From NCBI GenBank assembly GCA_963575745.1, contig CAUYUJ010018478.1, forward strand, positions 25,001 to 89,000: a DNA stretch of 64,000 nucleotides, read 5' to 3'. Position 1 is the first letter of the stretch. Each line of letters begins with the position of its first letter. This document shows positions 1 to 9,692 of this stretch, in pieces. The notes under the pieces are model-generated. The model did not search any database. It was given only the letters and a program-made list of their open reading frames with translations, and was not told where the DNA came from. The stretch comes from Prorocentrum cordatum (Eukaryota > Sar > Dinophyceae > Prorocentrales > Prorocentraceae). A program made the position numbers and the translations under genes.

Positions 1-30
1 GCGGTCTCGTCCCATTCCCTTGGACCGTTT

Positions 31-142
31 CTTCAGCCCGAGTAGTTTTTGATGGCCCTGGGGGCCCTGCGAGGGTCCCCAGAGGCACACAGCAACTCCT
101 TGCGTGATCTTCTGCGCGAGGCCAGGGGGTCTGGGCTACCCC
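31..142 (+). repeat. dispersed repeat family A, copy 1 (partial)
   Basis: Contains the family signature CCCGAGTAGTTTTTGATGG followed by a GGCCC-rich stretch and a GGGTCTGGG end. The same order of motifs recurs at 438-590, 29651-29811, 30129-30292 and, weakly, 37720-37780, all on the plus strand. No terminal inverted repeat or tail was seen, so the class is unknown. The bounds are approximate. Confidence 0.5.
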
Positions 143-304
143 CCCTCGGCCTCCTTCGCAGGTCAGAGCCCCTGCGTGCGGTGTCTGCCCACACGAGGAG
201 GCCCCGACGCGGCTGTGGCACCGTCGGGTTCTCGCCCCCAGACCCCAGGCCCCCGGGGAAGCGCCGAGCCCGCCGGCCACAAGTTGGGCCGCCCGCGGGT
301 GGGA

Positions 305-355
305 TCCTCCTCCTGCTGCTGCTCCTCGTCAGCCTCTGCCTCCTCCTCCTCCTGT
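305..355 (+). repeat. CTC/CTG imperfect microsatellite
   Basis: Short run of CTC with CTG interruptions. It lies between two copies of repeat family A. Confidence 0.8.
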
Positions 356-437
356 GAAGACAGGAGTCACCTCGGAGTTTCCCGCACACTCGGGAGGTGC
401 CTCCCTCCCTGGACGTGCGATGTCCTGCTTTTTGTTG

Positions 438-590
438 GTACGCGGTCCCCCGAAGTCCCGACCCTTTTCCCAGGGCCGTCTTTCATCTCGCGTCGTTTTT
501 CCACGGTCCCGGCGCCCAAGAAGGACCTCCAGAGGCCAAACATCGAGAACAATCTCCGTCCTGTTTTTTTGCGACACTTTGGTTCGGTAG
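438..590 (+). repeat. dispersed repeat family A, copy 2
   Basis: Shows GTCCCGACCC, TTTTCCCAGGG and then CGCGTCGTTTTTCCACGG in the order seen at 29651 and 30129. It ends near a TTTTTTGCGACA stretch equivalent to the end of copies 3 and 4. Confidence 0.5.
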
Positions 591-628
591 CAAATCATGG
601 GAGCCTGGCATGCCCTCTTTATTCCGTC

Positions 629-748
629 TTTAGCGTCGATTAGCGTCGATCAGCGTCTGGGAGTCGATGAGATAGGGCCGACTTGGCGTCGGTTAGCGTC
701 GATTCAGCGTCGATTAGCGTCGACCAGCGTCGATCCGCGTCGACTCGC
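629..748 (+). repeat. 10-11-bp minisatellite, TTAGCGTCGA unit
   Basis: About ten degenerate units of TTAGCGTCGA(T) with CAG and CGC variants. It is not coding-like. Confidence 0.85.
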
Positions 749-815
749 AAGAGCCGACAAGATGGCGTGAGCTGCCACCGAGCTTTGCATCTGTGGGGTC
801 CCTCCCCCCCCTCTC

Positions 816-953
816 AGGGCTGGACCTAAACAGTGTTTTTGGCGATCTCTTGGGCCGTTTTCGTTCCGACTTCGTTCTGTGGCAACGGCGGCCCCTGGAC
901 GAGGGACAACGAAAACAAAACGGAGACGGAAAGCACCGTTTAGGTTCAGCCCT
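816..953. mobile_element. foldback (MITE-like) element, family B copy 1
   Basis: The left end AGGGCTGGACCTAAACAGTG and the reverse complement of the right end (AGGGCTGAACCTAAACGGTG) form a terminal inverted repeat of about 20 bp or more with few mismatches. The 138-bp body carries no open frame of interest. A second copy with the same ends lies at 31559-31700, which supports mobility. No clear target-site duplication was seen. Confidence 0.7.
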
Positions 954-962
954 GCCCCCTTT

Positions 963-1132
963 CTCTTTCGGTTCGGGGGAAACTACAAACAAAAAAAACA
1001 CCGTTTCGGTGCGAGGGAAAACGAACACGAAAACGAAAACAAAACGAAAACAACAAACACCGTTTCGGTTCGAGGGAAAGCGAAAACAACATGAAAACAA
1101 AACGACAACAAAAACACCCTTTCGGTTCGCCC
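963..1132 (+). repeat. degenerate 40-60-bp tandem repeat beside element B
   Basis: Three to four units, each opening with TTTCGGTTCGRGGGAAA and continuing with CGAAAAC and AAACACC motifs. The wording resembles the interior of element B, so it may be an expansion of element-derived sequence. Confidence 0.6.
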
Positions 1133-1133
1133 A

Positions 1134-1314
1134 GGGAGCCCGCTCCGGCCGGGCCCCCCCGCCCGCTCGCCTCCTCCCCAGGCCTGCGGGCGCGTGGCCG
1201 CGGCGGTGGTGGCCGCCTCTGCGCCCGGGCGCCCCTGAGCCGCGGGCGCGGGCGGCGCGCCGTCCCTCGCGGGGGGGGGGGGCCTGGCAGATCGATCCTC
1301 AGGGGAGGAAAAGG
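1134..1314. other. GC-rich sequence, nothing recognised
   Basis: Very GC-rich with a long G run near 1270. No repeat partner or convincing frame was seen. Confidence 0.6.
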
Positions 1315-1336
1315 TGCCTCCTCCTCCTCCTCCTCC

Positions 1337-1367
<31 letters not shown>

Positions 1368-1368
1368 G
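1315..1368 (+). repeat. (CTC)n passing into (GTT)n
   Basis: Uninterrupted CTC units followed directly by about ten GTT units. The GTT tract abuts an ATTATT motif that also follows GTT tracts in the composite elements at 45.9-49.6 kb. Confidence 0.9.
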
Positions 1369-1405
1369 AACATTATTTATTCTAAAGAATAATTATTGTT
1401 GGGAC
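1369..1405 (+). repeat. head motif of the composite 41-bp-array element (fragment)
   Basis: AATAATTATTGTTG follows a GTT tract here, as at 45965-45985 and 47299-47315. The stretch ATTATTTATTCT/AGAATAATTATT is also nearly self-complementary. No 41-bp units follow, so this is at most a truncated end. Confidence 0.45.
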
Positions 1406-1608
1406 CCCTGGTGCGCGACCCCCTCGCCGCGCCTAGGCCGCAGCTACAATTTCATCATTTTCGTGAGGAAGCCTCAGGTAATACGATGTCATCAAGATCC
1501 GGTTGTTTTGTTCCCCCCCGCTGTCCCTTGCAAAAAACACTATAAAATGAAATTTCTTGTTCTAAATAACCAAACTTCAATAACATAACCAAACTCAAGA
1601 ATCCCCTT

Positions 1609-1609
<1 letters not shown>

Positions 1610-1658
<49 letters not shown>
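1610..1658 (+). repeat. poly-T tract (49 T)
   Basis: An unbroken T run. Read on the minus strand it is a poly-A that could be a retroposon tail or slippage. No element could be delimited upstream of it. Confidence 0.95.
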
Positions 1659-1660
<2 letters not shown>

Positions 1661-1674
1661 AAAAATAAGGTAAA

Positions 1675-2000
1675 GTGGACATTCGCGCGCGCAAGACGAA
1701 ATCCTTCCAAAACCTTAGTGTTCGTAACGATTTCAACATAAAAACATCAAAAAACCAAAGTGTCACAATTTCATCCCGCGCGCTCTTGCGGATTTGCAGG
1801 AAACCCAACTTTTTTAAACATTTCTGTCAAACGGGCTTTTGCGATCAACTTCTTCACGTGCTTCGAACTTCTCCAACAACGGTTGCGCACCTGCCAGGGC
1901 CATCATCCCTGTCAAATAATACCATGCGGGACACATTCGTTTTTTCTTTCCGTGCGCACGCCGAAATCTTCAAAAACCATTGGGTTTCGTAGGAATTTTA
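1675..2000 (+). repeat. AT-richer dispersed repeat family C, copy 1
   Basis: Carries GCGCGCTCTTGCGGATTTG and GTAACGATTTCAA, matching GCGCGCTCTTGCGAATCC and GTAGCGATTTCAA at 17770-17940. Its ends (1680 and 1955) also resemble each other, so it may be a degraded tandem of about 270 bp. It stands out by lower GC than its flanks. Confidence 0.5.
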
Positions 2001-2311
2001 GCACTGCGCAACATAAAATCATTTTTCGCACCGTAGGCCCTTCAAATCGTCGTCGTCGTATACTAAGCTAGTTTCCACAAGATGTTACCACAAGAAGTCA
2101 TTGAAACCATGCGCCAGTGTAGTAGCCACGGTCGTCCGCATGCCACGAAGTGAAGTGTCCGAACGTCATAGGGCGGGAAGCTGGGTGTGGGTGGTGGCGA
2201 AGAGTCGTTTGGAAATGTGGTAGAGCTTGAACCGGCCCCCCCACAAAGTGGGGGTATTGGCGGGCGTCGTATGAAAACCCTGGCACTGGTGAGAACACTG
2301 AGCGTTCGGGT

Positions 2312-2354
2312 AAAATGATTGTTGTTGTTGTTGTTGTTGTTGTTGGTGTTGTTG
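2312..2354 (+). repeat. (GTT)n microsatellite
   Basis: About thirteen near-perfect GTT units. It sits immediately upstream of dispersed repeat D. Confidence 0.9.
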
Positions 2355-2502
2355 TTTCTTCCCCCTTTCTGGGCCTCCTGGGAGGCCCTCGTCGCCACCG
2401 CTTGCTTGATTGGCCTCGAAGTCCTGGTCAGAACGCAGGCCAGGAGAGGCCCGGGGAGTGGCGGTATCGGCGCCTTTTTTGGTTTCCCCAGATCCGCTTT
2501 GA
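2355..2502 (+). repeat. dispersed repeat family D, copy 1
   Basis: Diagnostic words are GGGAGGCCCTCGTCGCCACC, CTGGTCAGAACGC and GGCGGTATCGG. The same series occurs at 32447-32586 and twice in tandem at 61155-61345. Family class is unknown. Confidence 0.7.
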
Positions 2503-2505
2503 TGA

Positions 2506-3298
2506 AGAAATGGGCCCGAAAGATGGGGTCAGGCTCTGGTCGTGACTTTTCACACTTGCAGTCGAATTCCATTGTGAGCATGGGTAACCTGCCAAAGGGT
2601 ACCCTTGCATCCTTGCCTTTTCGGTCCATCCTTAAACACTTGCGATGACCAGCCCCACTCGAAAATATTCGACGTCGGTGTCCAAGGAGCTTGCATCCTC
2701 CTCGCGCATTATAGAGGACAGCGGGCCTGACTTTCGCGGGCCGAAGCCTGGGCAAGCCGCCTGCGCGTGGACGTGCGCCGGCATGCCTGGCGAGCACCAG
2801 TTCTGGGGCGGGCGACGCTGCGGGCGCCGGGTCCCCCTCGGTCCTCCTTCTCTTCCTCTTCCTCCTCCTTCCTCTAGGTCCTCCTCTACCTAACGTCACC
2901 CGGACCTCGGTGACACCGAGCCAGGCCCACGCGAAGAGCACGTGACATTTGCATTCCGACGACGCGCTTATTTTTAAACGGCCACATCTCTGATTGAACA
3001 TTTTGCTGGCGACACCCTTCATGGGTGAGGTTGGCTTTGGCGCAGTGTCGACAGGGGCTGGGTCAGGTCCGGTTTGGGATACGCCAGGTTAAGGGGGGGT
3101 GTAGCGCTATTGGTACCTTGTGGTTCCCCCAGCCTGGGCGATCTCGGCTCGGGTCAGGCTCCCAGGCTCCGCGTGTGGATTGCTCCTGAGCCTCGCGGCG
3201 GGCCCAGAGATCCGTTTTTCCCCAATCAGAGCTTGCCTCTGTAGGGGTCCTAGCGGATTTATATGGTTGGGTGAGGTATGGCGCCGATTTCGGCGGCA
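2506..3298. other. unclassified sequence upstream of the 9-bp arrays
   Basis: Mixed-composition DNA with no repeat partner recognised elsewhere. A minus-strand frame of 319 codons (2063-3022) spans it but also runs through repeat D and the GTT tract, so I do not call a gene. Confidence 0.4.
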
Positions 3299-3407
3299 TG
3301 CCCGGGTGCCCAGGTGCCCGGGTGCCCGGGTTCCCCCCTGTGCCCGGGTGCCCGGGTGCCTGGGTGCTGGGGTGCCCGGGTGCCCGGGTGCCCGGGTGCC
3401 CAGGTGC
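3299..3407 (+). repeat. 9-bp minisatellite, GCCCGGGTG unit
   Basis: About twelve copies of GCCCGGGTG with CAGG and CTGG variants. It abuts a different 9-bp array. Confidence 0.9.
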
Positions 3408-4062
3408 CCTATAGCCCTATAGCCCTATAGCCTTATAGCCTTGTAACCCTATAGCTCTATAGCCCTATAGCCTTATAGCTTTATAGCCCTCCCTATAGCC
3501 CTATAGCCCCATTGCCCTACAGCCATATAGCCTATAACCCCATAGCCCTATAACCTTATAGACTTCTAGCCCTATAGCCCCATAGCCCTATAGCCCTATA
3601 GCTCTATAGCCCTATAGCCCTATAGCCCTATAACCCTACATCCCGATAGCCCTTTAGCTCTATAGCCTTACAGCCATATAGCCCTATAGTTCTACAGCCC
3701 TATAGCCCTACAGCCCAATCGCCCCGTAGCCCTATAGCCCTATAGCCCGATAGCCCTATAGCCCTATCGCCCTACAGCCCGATAGCCCTATGGCCCTTTA
3801 GGCCTATAGCCTTGCAGCCCTGAAGCCCTATAGCCCTACAACCCAATCGCCCTATAGTCCTATAGCCCTATATCCCTATACCCCTATAGCCCTATAGCCC
3901 TATAGCCCTATAGCCTTATAGCCTCATAGCCCTATAGCCCTATAACCCTATCGCCCTATAGCTCTATATATACCCATAGCCTCATAGCCCTATAGCCCTG
4001 TAGTCCTATAGACCTGTAGCCCTATGGTCCTATAGCCCTATAGCCCCATAGCCCTATAGCCC
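3406..4062 (+). repeat. 9-bp minisatellite, CCCTATAGC unit
   Basis: Roughly 70 units of CCCTATAGC with single-base variants and occasional one-base slips. The motif is not a known telomere repeat such as TTTAGGG, and the array is internal. Confidence 0.95.
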
Positions 4063-4189
4063 AACAAATATTAGGTTTGTCTTTTTTTTCGCCCGTATCG
4101 TTGGTTTCGCACACTGCGCGTTTTCGCCAGGTTTTTGGCCTCAGGATCGTCACATTCCAGGCCTCCCAGATGAGGTCCGAGAAGATGAG

Positions 4190-4445
4190 GTCGGCGCATC
4201 GGGCCGCATCGCCAGTGCATCGGCGACGCGGCTTGATTTGGAGCCCGATTTTCTCCACGCCGACGTCGCCGATGCGTCGCCGACGTCGCCGATGCATTGC
4301 CGATGCATGGCTAATTTACGGACAACGTGGCGCGATCCTCCGACCACATCTGCTCTGACCCTCTCTGGGCGGCCTCTACAAATACCGATCCGTCTCGACA
4401 AAGGACGCAGCAAGATGGGGTCCAGAGCTCCGCTCGTGATTTGAT
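4190..4445 (+). repeat. dispersed repeat family E, fullest copy
   Basis: Runs of CGATGCATCGCCGATG lead into GGCGCGATCCTCCGACC, then TCTGCTCTGACC, then GCAGCAAGATGGGGTCCAG and GCTCGTGATTTG. Pieces in the same order recur at 56960-57133 (plus), and at 44463-44548 and 59470-59530 (minus). This is a dispersed family, possibly SINE-like, but no promoter boxes or tail were found. Confidence 0.6.
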
Positions 4446-5115
4446 GTGATGCTGCATCTTTTCTGCAGCGTCGTATCTCATAGGGTGGCGACGTGTGGAT
4501 CGCGACTGAGGGCCAGCGGTTTCGCGCACCACCTCCCTCCCTGCCCGAGGGCACAGATGCAACAACTCGCTGGCGGGTGCACATGAGTTGTTTTTTTCAT
4601 TACTTCGATTATCGTTCGTTTCCCTGGGGGGGGGGGGCAGGTAACAGTAACGCTTGGGCGGGGTGGGGTACGTCGGGGAGGGGGGGGGGCTGCTGCGCTC
4701 GCCATAGTATGCGAGCGAGCACCAGCATTTTGAGGGGGGGGGGTCCAGGCCACCCACCTACGTACGATCGCTGCCGTGGTAACTGGGGCGCGTCAGGTGG
4801 CCAGGGGGCTTGGCCCGGGCAGCGACTGTTACGCGCCACATATTCGCGAACACAGCCTCCAGATGTTCGTGGCGCGCCACCAGCCGCGGCCAGCTCGGAG
4901 GCGGGGCCAGGCAGGACCCGCCAGAGCAGTAGGGGTCGTACGCCCGCGCGCATGCCGCGGGCGGCCGCCGCGGTGCGGCGCTGCGCGCGCGGGGCAGGCG
5001 CGCGGGCGGGGGCGCGGACCCGGAGCTGTTTGTGGTGCTTCGGCCGGTCCTCCGCCGCCACGTTCCCTGTCCCTGCTCCCTCATCCTGTTTCGTGCTGTT
5101 GTTTCGCTTCCCGTC
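4446..5115. other. GC-rich unclassified stretch
   Basis: G-runs at about 4627 and 4733, and CGCG-rich DNA from about 4880 to 5010. Overlapping frames on both strands are open simply because stops are rare at this composition. Nothing is recognised. Confidence 0.5.
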
Positions 5116-5456
5116 ACTCGTCCGCGTCCCCCTCCCGTCCTCCGCCTCCTCCCTTCCTCCGCTTCCTCCCCCCCCCCCACCCTGCCCCGCTCCTTCACTT
5201 CAACGTCTCCCCTTCTCTTCGTTTCCTCCTCCCTCCTCGCCAACTCCCCCTTCCCTTCCCTGCTCCCCTCTCCTCCCCTCTTCCTGATATTCCTCCTTCT
5301 CTTCTCCTCGTCTCCTCCATTTCTCCATTTCTCTCCATCCCGTTTGTCGGCCCCGCTCACCTCTCCTCCTCCATCCTTCTCCCCTATCCCTCCCCCCTTC
5401 TCGCCTCTCTCCCTCCCTCCATCTCTCTCCTTCTCCTTCCCTCCTCAATTTCCTTA
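5116..5456 (+). repeat. polypyrimidine tract (imperfect CTCC/CTTC)
   Basis: About 340 bases are almost purely C and T on the plus strand, with short CTCC and TTCC motifs. Frames through it encode only S/P/L runs. Confidence 0.8.
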
Positions 5457-5459
5457 CAG

Positions 5460-6308
5460 CTCTTAAGGAATAGGCAGCGCCAGCGCAATTTGCTCTCTCT
5501 GACGGCAGCTGCATCTCAGTCGGGCAGCGTGCTCGGAGCAGCATGCCCCGACAGCGCAGGCTGGTAGCATATCCGGCGCGTTCCTCCTCCCTGCCGCCTC
5601 TCCTCGGAGGTCCAGAGGTGGCCCTGGCCCAAGGAGCCGGGAGGACCCCCTGGCGCTCGGAGATCCTGCTGGGAGCTCGGGAGGCCACCGTGGCCGCCCT
5701 GGGAGAGCTGGGAGGAGGCGAGGCCACCTCTGGCCAGGGCCGCCTCTCGCGTCACTCGGCTCTTGCCCACTTCGTCTTTCCCACCTTCGCCCACTCCCCC
5801 GTCCCCCATTAACCCCTTAGCCATCCGTTCCTCCCCTCCTCCCCTCGTCTTCCTCCCCTGCCTCGTCTCCCCTCCCTCCTTGCGGCAAGCGTTGGCGATC
5901 GAGCAGGTCCCCGGCCCAACCCGGCGTGCTACGGCGGTGTTCTCTGCGGTCCTCGGAGGCGGAGCGCGAGAGGGGGGGGCCACGCGGCGCGGCAGAGCAG
6001 CTTGCCGCGCGCAGCGGCGTGCAGAACGTGCACCCCCCCGTATGGGCTGGAGGGCGATTGTGGGCCGCCGCCAGCTTGAGGGCACGAGCTGGGGTGGATC
6101 TCGCACGGACAGCACAGCTCTTGACGCCGCGGGTATCCTCACCGGCCCATGCAGGCACACGGGAGCTGGCATGAGAAGCGAGGAAGAGGCACGCACACAT
6201 GTGATGGTAAAAACAATGGGGGCAACAAGGGTGAAGGCAAATATCTGTGGGAGTGAGGAGGGGCCCAGGAGGGCCTCTTGGGGCCATCTCTGGGGCCCGC
6301 GTGGGGGG
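5460..6308. other. unclassified GC-rich sequence
   Basis: Contains opposed copies of CCAGAGGTGGCCCTGGCC (near 5608) and GGCCACCTCTGG (near 5728), and a CT-rich tract at 5770-5880. No convincing gene. Confidence 0.4.
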
Positions 6309-6400
<92 letters not shown>

Positions 6401-6401
6401 C

Positions 6402-6457
<56 letters not shown>
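6309..6457 (+). repeat. (GAT)n microsatellite
   Basis: About 49 GAT units with one CTG-type interruption near 6401. Read in frame it gives poly-D or poly-M and is not evidence of protein. Confidence 0.97.
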
Positions 6458-6458
<1 letters not shown>

Positions 6459-6490
6459 GGAGGAGGAGGAGGAGGAGGAGGAGGAGGAAG
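6457..6490 (+). repeat. (GAG)n microsatellite
   Basis: GAG units continue directly from the GAT array, and a degenerate GAA/AAT-rich tail follows to about 6630. Confidence 0.9.
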
Positions 6491-6630
6491 AGTAGGACGA
6501 GGACGAAGAAGAAGAGGAAGATAAGAGGAATATGAATAATGACAATAATAATCATAATAATAACATTATTAATACTACGAATCGTACTAGTAATACTAAT
6601 CACAATACTAATGGTAAGATCATAAAAAAG

Positions 6631-6713
6631 AAGAGGAGGAGCAGGAGGAGGAGGAAGAGGATGAGGAGGAGAAGCTGGAGGAGGAGGAGGAGGAGGAGGA
6701 GGGATGAGGCAAT
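6631..6713 (+). repeat. imperfect (GGA)n
   Basis: GGA and GAAG units on the plus strand. Confidence 0.85.
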
Positions 6714-6728
6714 CTGATGAGGATGATA

Positions 6729-6880
6729 CTTTTCGCTTCTTGGGGGTTCTCAAGGGACTCTAGGGGCTCTTGGGCCCGTCTTGTGGCTCTCTTCGGCCCT
6801 CTCAGAGGTATATCGGAGGCTATCTTGAACCATCTTCGGTTATCTTGAGCCTTCTTTGAGGCCGTCTTGGGACATTTGGG
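6729..6880 (+). repeat. CTTGGGGCC minisatellite family, locus 1
   Basis: Degenerate half-units of 10-11 bp around CTTGGGGCC or GTCTTGTGGC. The same family forms larger arrays at 14.6, 24.5, 33, 34 and 53 kb. Confidence 0.7.
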
Positions 6881-7161
6881 TCCCTGTTGCAGGCATTCTG
6901 GGCCAAGAATGACCCTCTAACGATCCGCGGGGTCCCGTCCAGTCACCTGGGAGGAAGTATGTGGGAGGGGTAATCTTTCCCTGAGTGGGGGAATAATGGG
7001 ATTGTGTTGGAAAGGGGGGATGAATCCTGTAATGCCACCTTCGCCCATGAGGGCTGGTGGGATTGGCCGCGCTCACCTGGCCGCGGTCATCCGTAAATCG
7101 GGCGAGGTGGTGGCCGGCGCAACTGCCGTGCTTTTCCCTGCACGGCGGCGGCCGTAGCGTT

Positions 7162-7303
7162 AGGTCGGGCCTTTCCTCCTACAGGCGGATTTGGGACATC
7201 ACAAAATGCCCCCCAAATATTCAAACATAGTAGAAACATTGTCCCCAGACTATGTTTTGGACTATTTTTGATTCTTCCACCTGTAGAGGGACATGCCCGA
7301 CCT
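7162..7303. mobile_element. foldback (MITE-like) element V
   Basis: The left end AGGTCGGGCCTTTCCTCC pairs with the right end, whose reverse complement reads AGGTCGGGCATGTCCCTC. The inverted match continues through CTACAGGYGGA. The inner part is AT-richer, with a second inverted pair around AAACATAG. The element is 142 bp. One half recurs at 9523-9574. Confidence 0.7.
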
Positions 7304-8148
7304 GACCGAAGCGAGAGGAGGAGAGGGAACGCGCGACGACGGCGTGGCAGGCCACGCCGCAGAAAGCAGCTGCAGGGGGCGTTGGCGACGGCGGCGGCGG
7401 CCTTCGCGACGGCGGCGGCGGCCTTCGCGCCTCGCCGTCGGCCGCCCGAGGAAGGGAGGCAGCCGCCTGTGCCCCCCCGTGAGGGCTGCAGGGCAGGCGC
7501 GGGGCGACAAGGTGCCGACCTGTACCTCGACCGTGTTGCGAGAGCTCCTCGCCGATGAGTGAGCGGCCTCCCCTGCACGTGAGGGGGGCGGTCTCCCCGT
7601 GTGGGGGCGGAGGGCGGCCCGTGTTGCGATGAGGCAGTAAGTATACTCTTCGTGAGGCAGTCCTCTCGCGCGGGTTTCGCTACTCCGTTCTCTATGGCTC
7701 CATGCCCCCCCCCTGATGGAGCAGATTTAGGTTGTTTTTGGCTCCTGTTTCAAGCAGGTGGGGGTCTCCCCCCCACAGGACGCACTGCTGCGAGCAGTCG
7801 CATTAAACAGGGGTCCGGAGCCAGCCCCCCTCCCTTCTGCCCAATGCCGAAGAGCCGAGAAAGAACACGTTCGCCCGGCTGTGCAGCACCTGGCTCAGAC
7901 TTCCAGGTTGCTCGTGTCGTGAGATCGTTGCTCAGGGCCGCAGCCTGCCGACGCAGGCCTCCGCCGGTCCAGGCCCGTCCCCCGCGCTCGCTCCCCCGTT
8001 TCCGCGGCCGCCCTGCCCGCCTTCTTCTCGCCTCTCCCCAGGCGCGGCCTCAACTCGCCGCTCCGCGCCACTGGGCCGCTCGACCGACCCGCGCGCTCAC
8101 CGGGCCTGCGGACAGATGGTGCGATCGCTGTCGAAGAAGAACCGACGC
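7304..8148. other. unclassified GC-rich sequence with a 21-bp tandem pair
   Basis: At about 7385-7430 a 21-bp unit beginning TTCGCGACGGCGGCGG is repeated. The rest has no recognised partner. A plus-strand frame at 7601-8542 is long but runs through foldback element H, so it is not called. Confidence 0.4.
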
Positions 8149-8317
8149 CATGAATATAAACATTTGGCGTTCTGCGCGGGTTTCTTGGGTCCGCGTTGGG
8201 CCCCCTCCTGGCGGCGCCTCTGGCGCCGCCCCTGGCGCGCTCCGCGCGCTAGGGAGGGGGGTCCAGCGCAGATCCAAGAATTCCGCGCGGAACGCCAAAC
8301 GTTTAACTATATTTATG
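8149..8317. mobile_element. foldback element family H, copy 1
   Basis: Both halves pair almost throughout. The left has TTTGGCGTTCTGCGCGGG, TTTCTTGGGTCCGCG and GGCCCCCTCC, and the right has the reverse complement ending GCGCGGAACGCCAAACG. A/T-rich CATGAATATA-like sequence forms the outer ends. Copies lie at 39324-39486 and 42488-42613. The GGCGGCGCC centre is the loop region. Confidence 0.75.
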
Positions 8318-8890
8318 CCGCTGTTCGTCCTTCTACATTGTCACTGTACATTGCTCAAGCGAGTCCCAGCCAGGCCACCTCCCGTCGCCTGCATCGCGGC
8401 TGCCACAGCCGGCTCCGCCGCAGCCTCGTGCCTCCCCGACCCAGCGCCTCGTGCGCGACGGGTGGCGTGCGCGGCCGCGGAACGAGAAGTCTCGCTGTCG
8501 GCGCCGCCTGGTGCTTCGCAGCGTCCCGCGGAGCAGCGGTGAGGTATCCAACGCCGGACCCTACGGTCAGGAACTTTGGCGTAGCGTGTCGTTCCGCCGG
8601 TTCTGGTCCACCGCGCTTCGGCACGACACGATATCCACGCCCCGGTCACCAAGCGGCGAAGTCCCTGTTTCTTCCAGTCTTTCGCCCCGCGAGGCAGATC
8701 GACGCTCTTTCAGCTCGCAGGGCGTAGCGTGTCGCTGGGGCCGCCGCCGCAAGACGCTGAGCACAAGTTCCCGACCGCGTCCATTTCCACGTCTCAAGCA
8801 ATGGCGAAGCGTCCCGGCTTGCCTATAGGCCGACCCAAACATGTTGTAATTCCTCTTTTTGGTCAGCGCGAAAGTTTCTTTGAATATATA
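8318..8890. other. unclassified sequence
   Basis: GC-rich, with overlapping open frames on both strands and no recognisable motif. No repeat partner was noticed. Confidence 0.4.
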
Positions 8891-8896
8891 CATGAC

Positions 8897-8930
8897 CCTC
8901 TTTATTTATTTATATATATATATATAAATG
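8897..8930 (+). repeat. TTTA/TA simple repeat
   Basis: TTTATTTATTTA followed by (TA)n. Confidence 0.85.
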
Positions 8931-8939
8931 AAAAACAAA

Positions 8940-9060
8940 CACATCGGGTTTTTATTATACGAACGGTTTTTGGTTCCTGTAGCAGTTTTTTTTGGATTCG
9001 GAAGAAATTTCGTGGTAGGCCTTTAACAATGCCGGGACGGCCGGTCCCTGCTCAAACCTC
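8940..9060 (+). repeat. dispersed repeat family J, copy 1
   Basis: ACATCGGGTTT, ATTTCGTGGTAGGC, AATGCCGGGACGGCC and CCCTGCTCAA occur here and, with small changes and the same order, at 23620-23697. Only two copies were seen. Confidence 0.6.
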
Positions 9061-9283
9061 GGAGTCGTGCTCCAGGATTTCGCAGGCCTCTCGAGCAGTG
9101 GTTGCTGTGTGACGGCCCCTGAGGGCGGGAAGGTTCATCGCGCTCCCTGTTCGCAGGGATCCAGATTGCAGGGCCCCGGCAGTTGTGGATGCGGATGCCC
9201 CACAGCCGTCCCAGCTGCGCCTCGTACCCGCGAGCGCTGCTGTCCCCGTCGTCCGCGCGGGCCCGCGCTGTCCCCCACAACTC

Positions 9284-9442
9284 GGGAGGGCAAAAACACA
9301 CGGACAAAAATAAAAGGCGACCCCCACGACAAGATTGGAACATGTGGAACTGGAAGGGGTGGAAGACGAACACACCCAGAACAAATGGCAACACATGGGG
9401 AATCTTGGGACCAGTGTCCATTTGTTTGTGTGTCCCAGGGCC
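9284..9442. mobile_element. foldback (MITE-like) element family G, copy 1
   Basis: The left end GGGAGGGCAAAAACACACGG faces the right end TTTGTGTGTCCCAGGGCC. Matching copies at 36443-36612 and 42325-42481 share ACACACAGACACAA near the left, GGGGGAAGACRAA in the middle and TGTGTGTYCCAG at the right. Confidence 0.65.
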
Positions 9443-9522
9443 ACTTTCGCAGCACCGGCGCGCGCGGCCGCGCCACGCCCGCAGTCAGTCGGCCATTTCT
9501 TGCCAGAGGCTCCCTGGGTTCA

Positions 9523-9574
9523 GTCGGGCTTGTCCCTCTACAGGAGGAATATTCAAACATAGCCAAAACATAGT
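9523..9574 (+). mobile_element. half of foldback element V (truncated)
   Basis: GTCGGGCTTGTCCCTCTACA plus ATTCAAACATAG and AAAACATAG match the reverse complement of the right half of the element at 7162-7303. It joins the satellite spacer at TTCCCAACC. Confidence 0.55.
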
Positions 9575-9632
9575 TCCCAACCATCCTGTGGTGTTGGGCC
9601 TTCGTTTTGAAGAGACGGTGCCCCGCGTTCCT
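9575..9632 (+). repeat. satellite spacer element K, 3' half
   Basis: TTCCCAACCATCCTGTGGTG then TTCGTTTTGAAGAGACGGT. The same words recur at 10755-10810, 11177-11212 and 12548-12606, each beside blocks of the CGTTTCGTGG satellite. Confidence 0.7.
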
Positions 9633-9692
9633 CTCCTCTCCTCCTCCCTTCCTCCCTCCCCCTCCTCCCCCTCCTCACTCCTTCCTGCGATT

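Noticed and set aside
2063-3022. 319-codon minus-strand open frame with an Asn run
   Set aside because: The Asn run is the complement of the GTT microsatellite and another part is dispersed repeat D read in reverse; the rest has no recognisable motif.
3406-4062. Telomere or subtelomere repeat
   Set aside because: CCCTATAGC is not a known telomeric motif, units are diverged and the array is internal.
6247-6545. Poly-Asp, poly-Met or poly-Ser proteins
   Set aside because: These are all frames of the GAT/GAG microsatellite.
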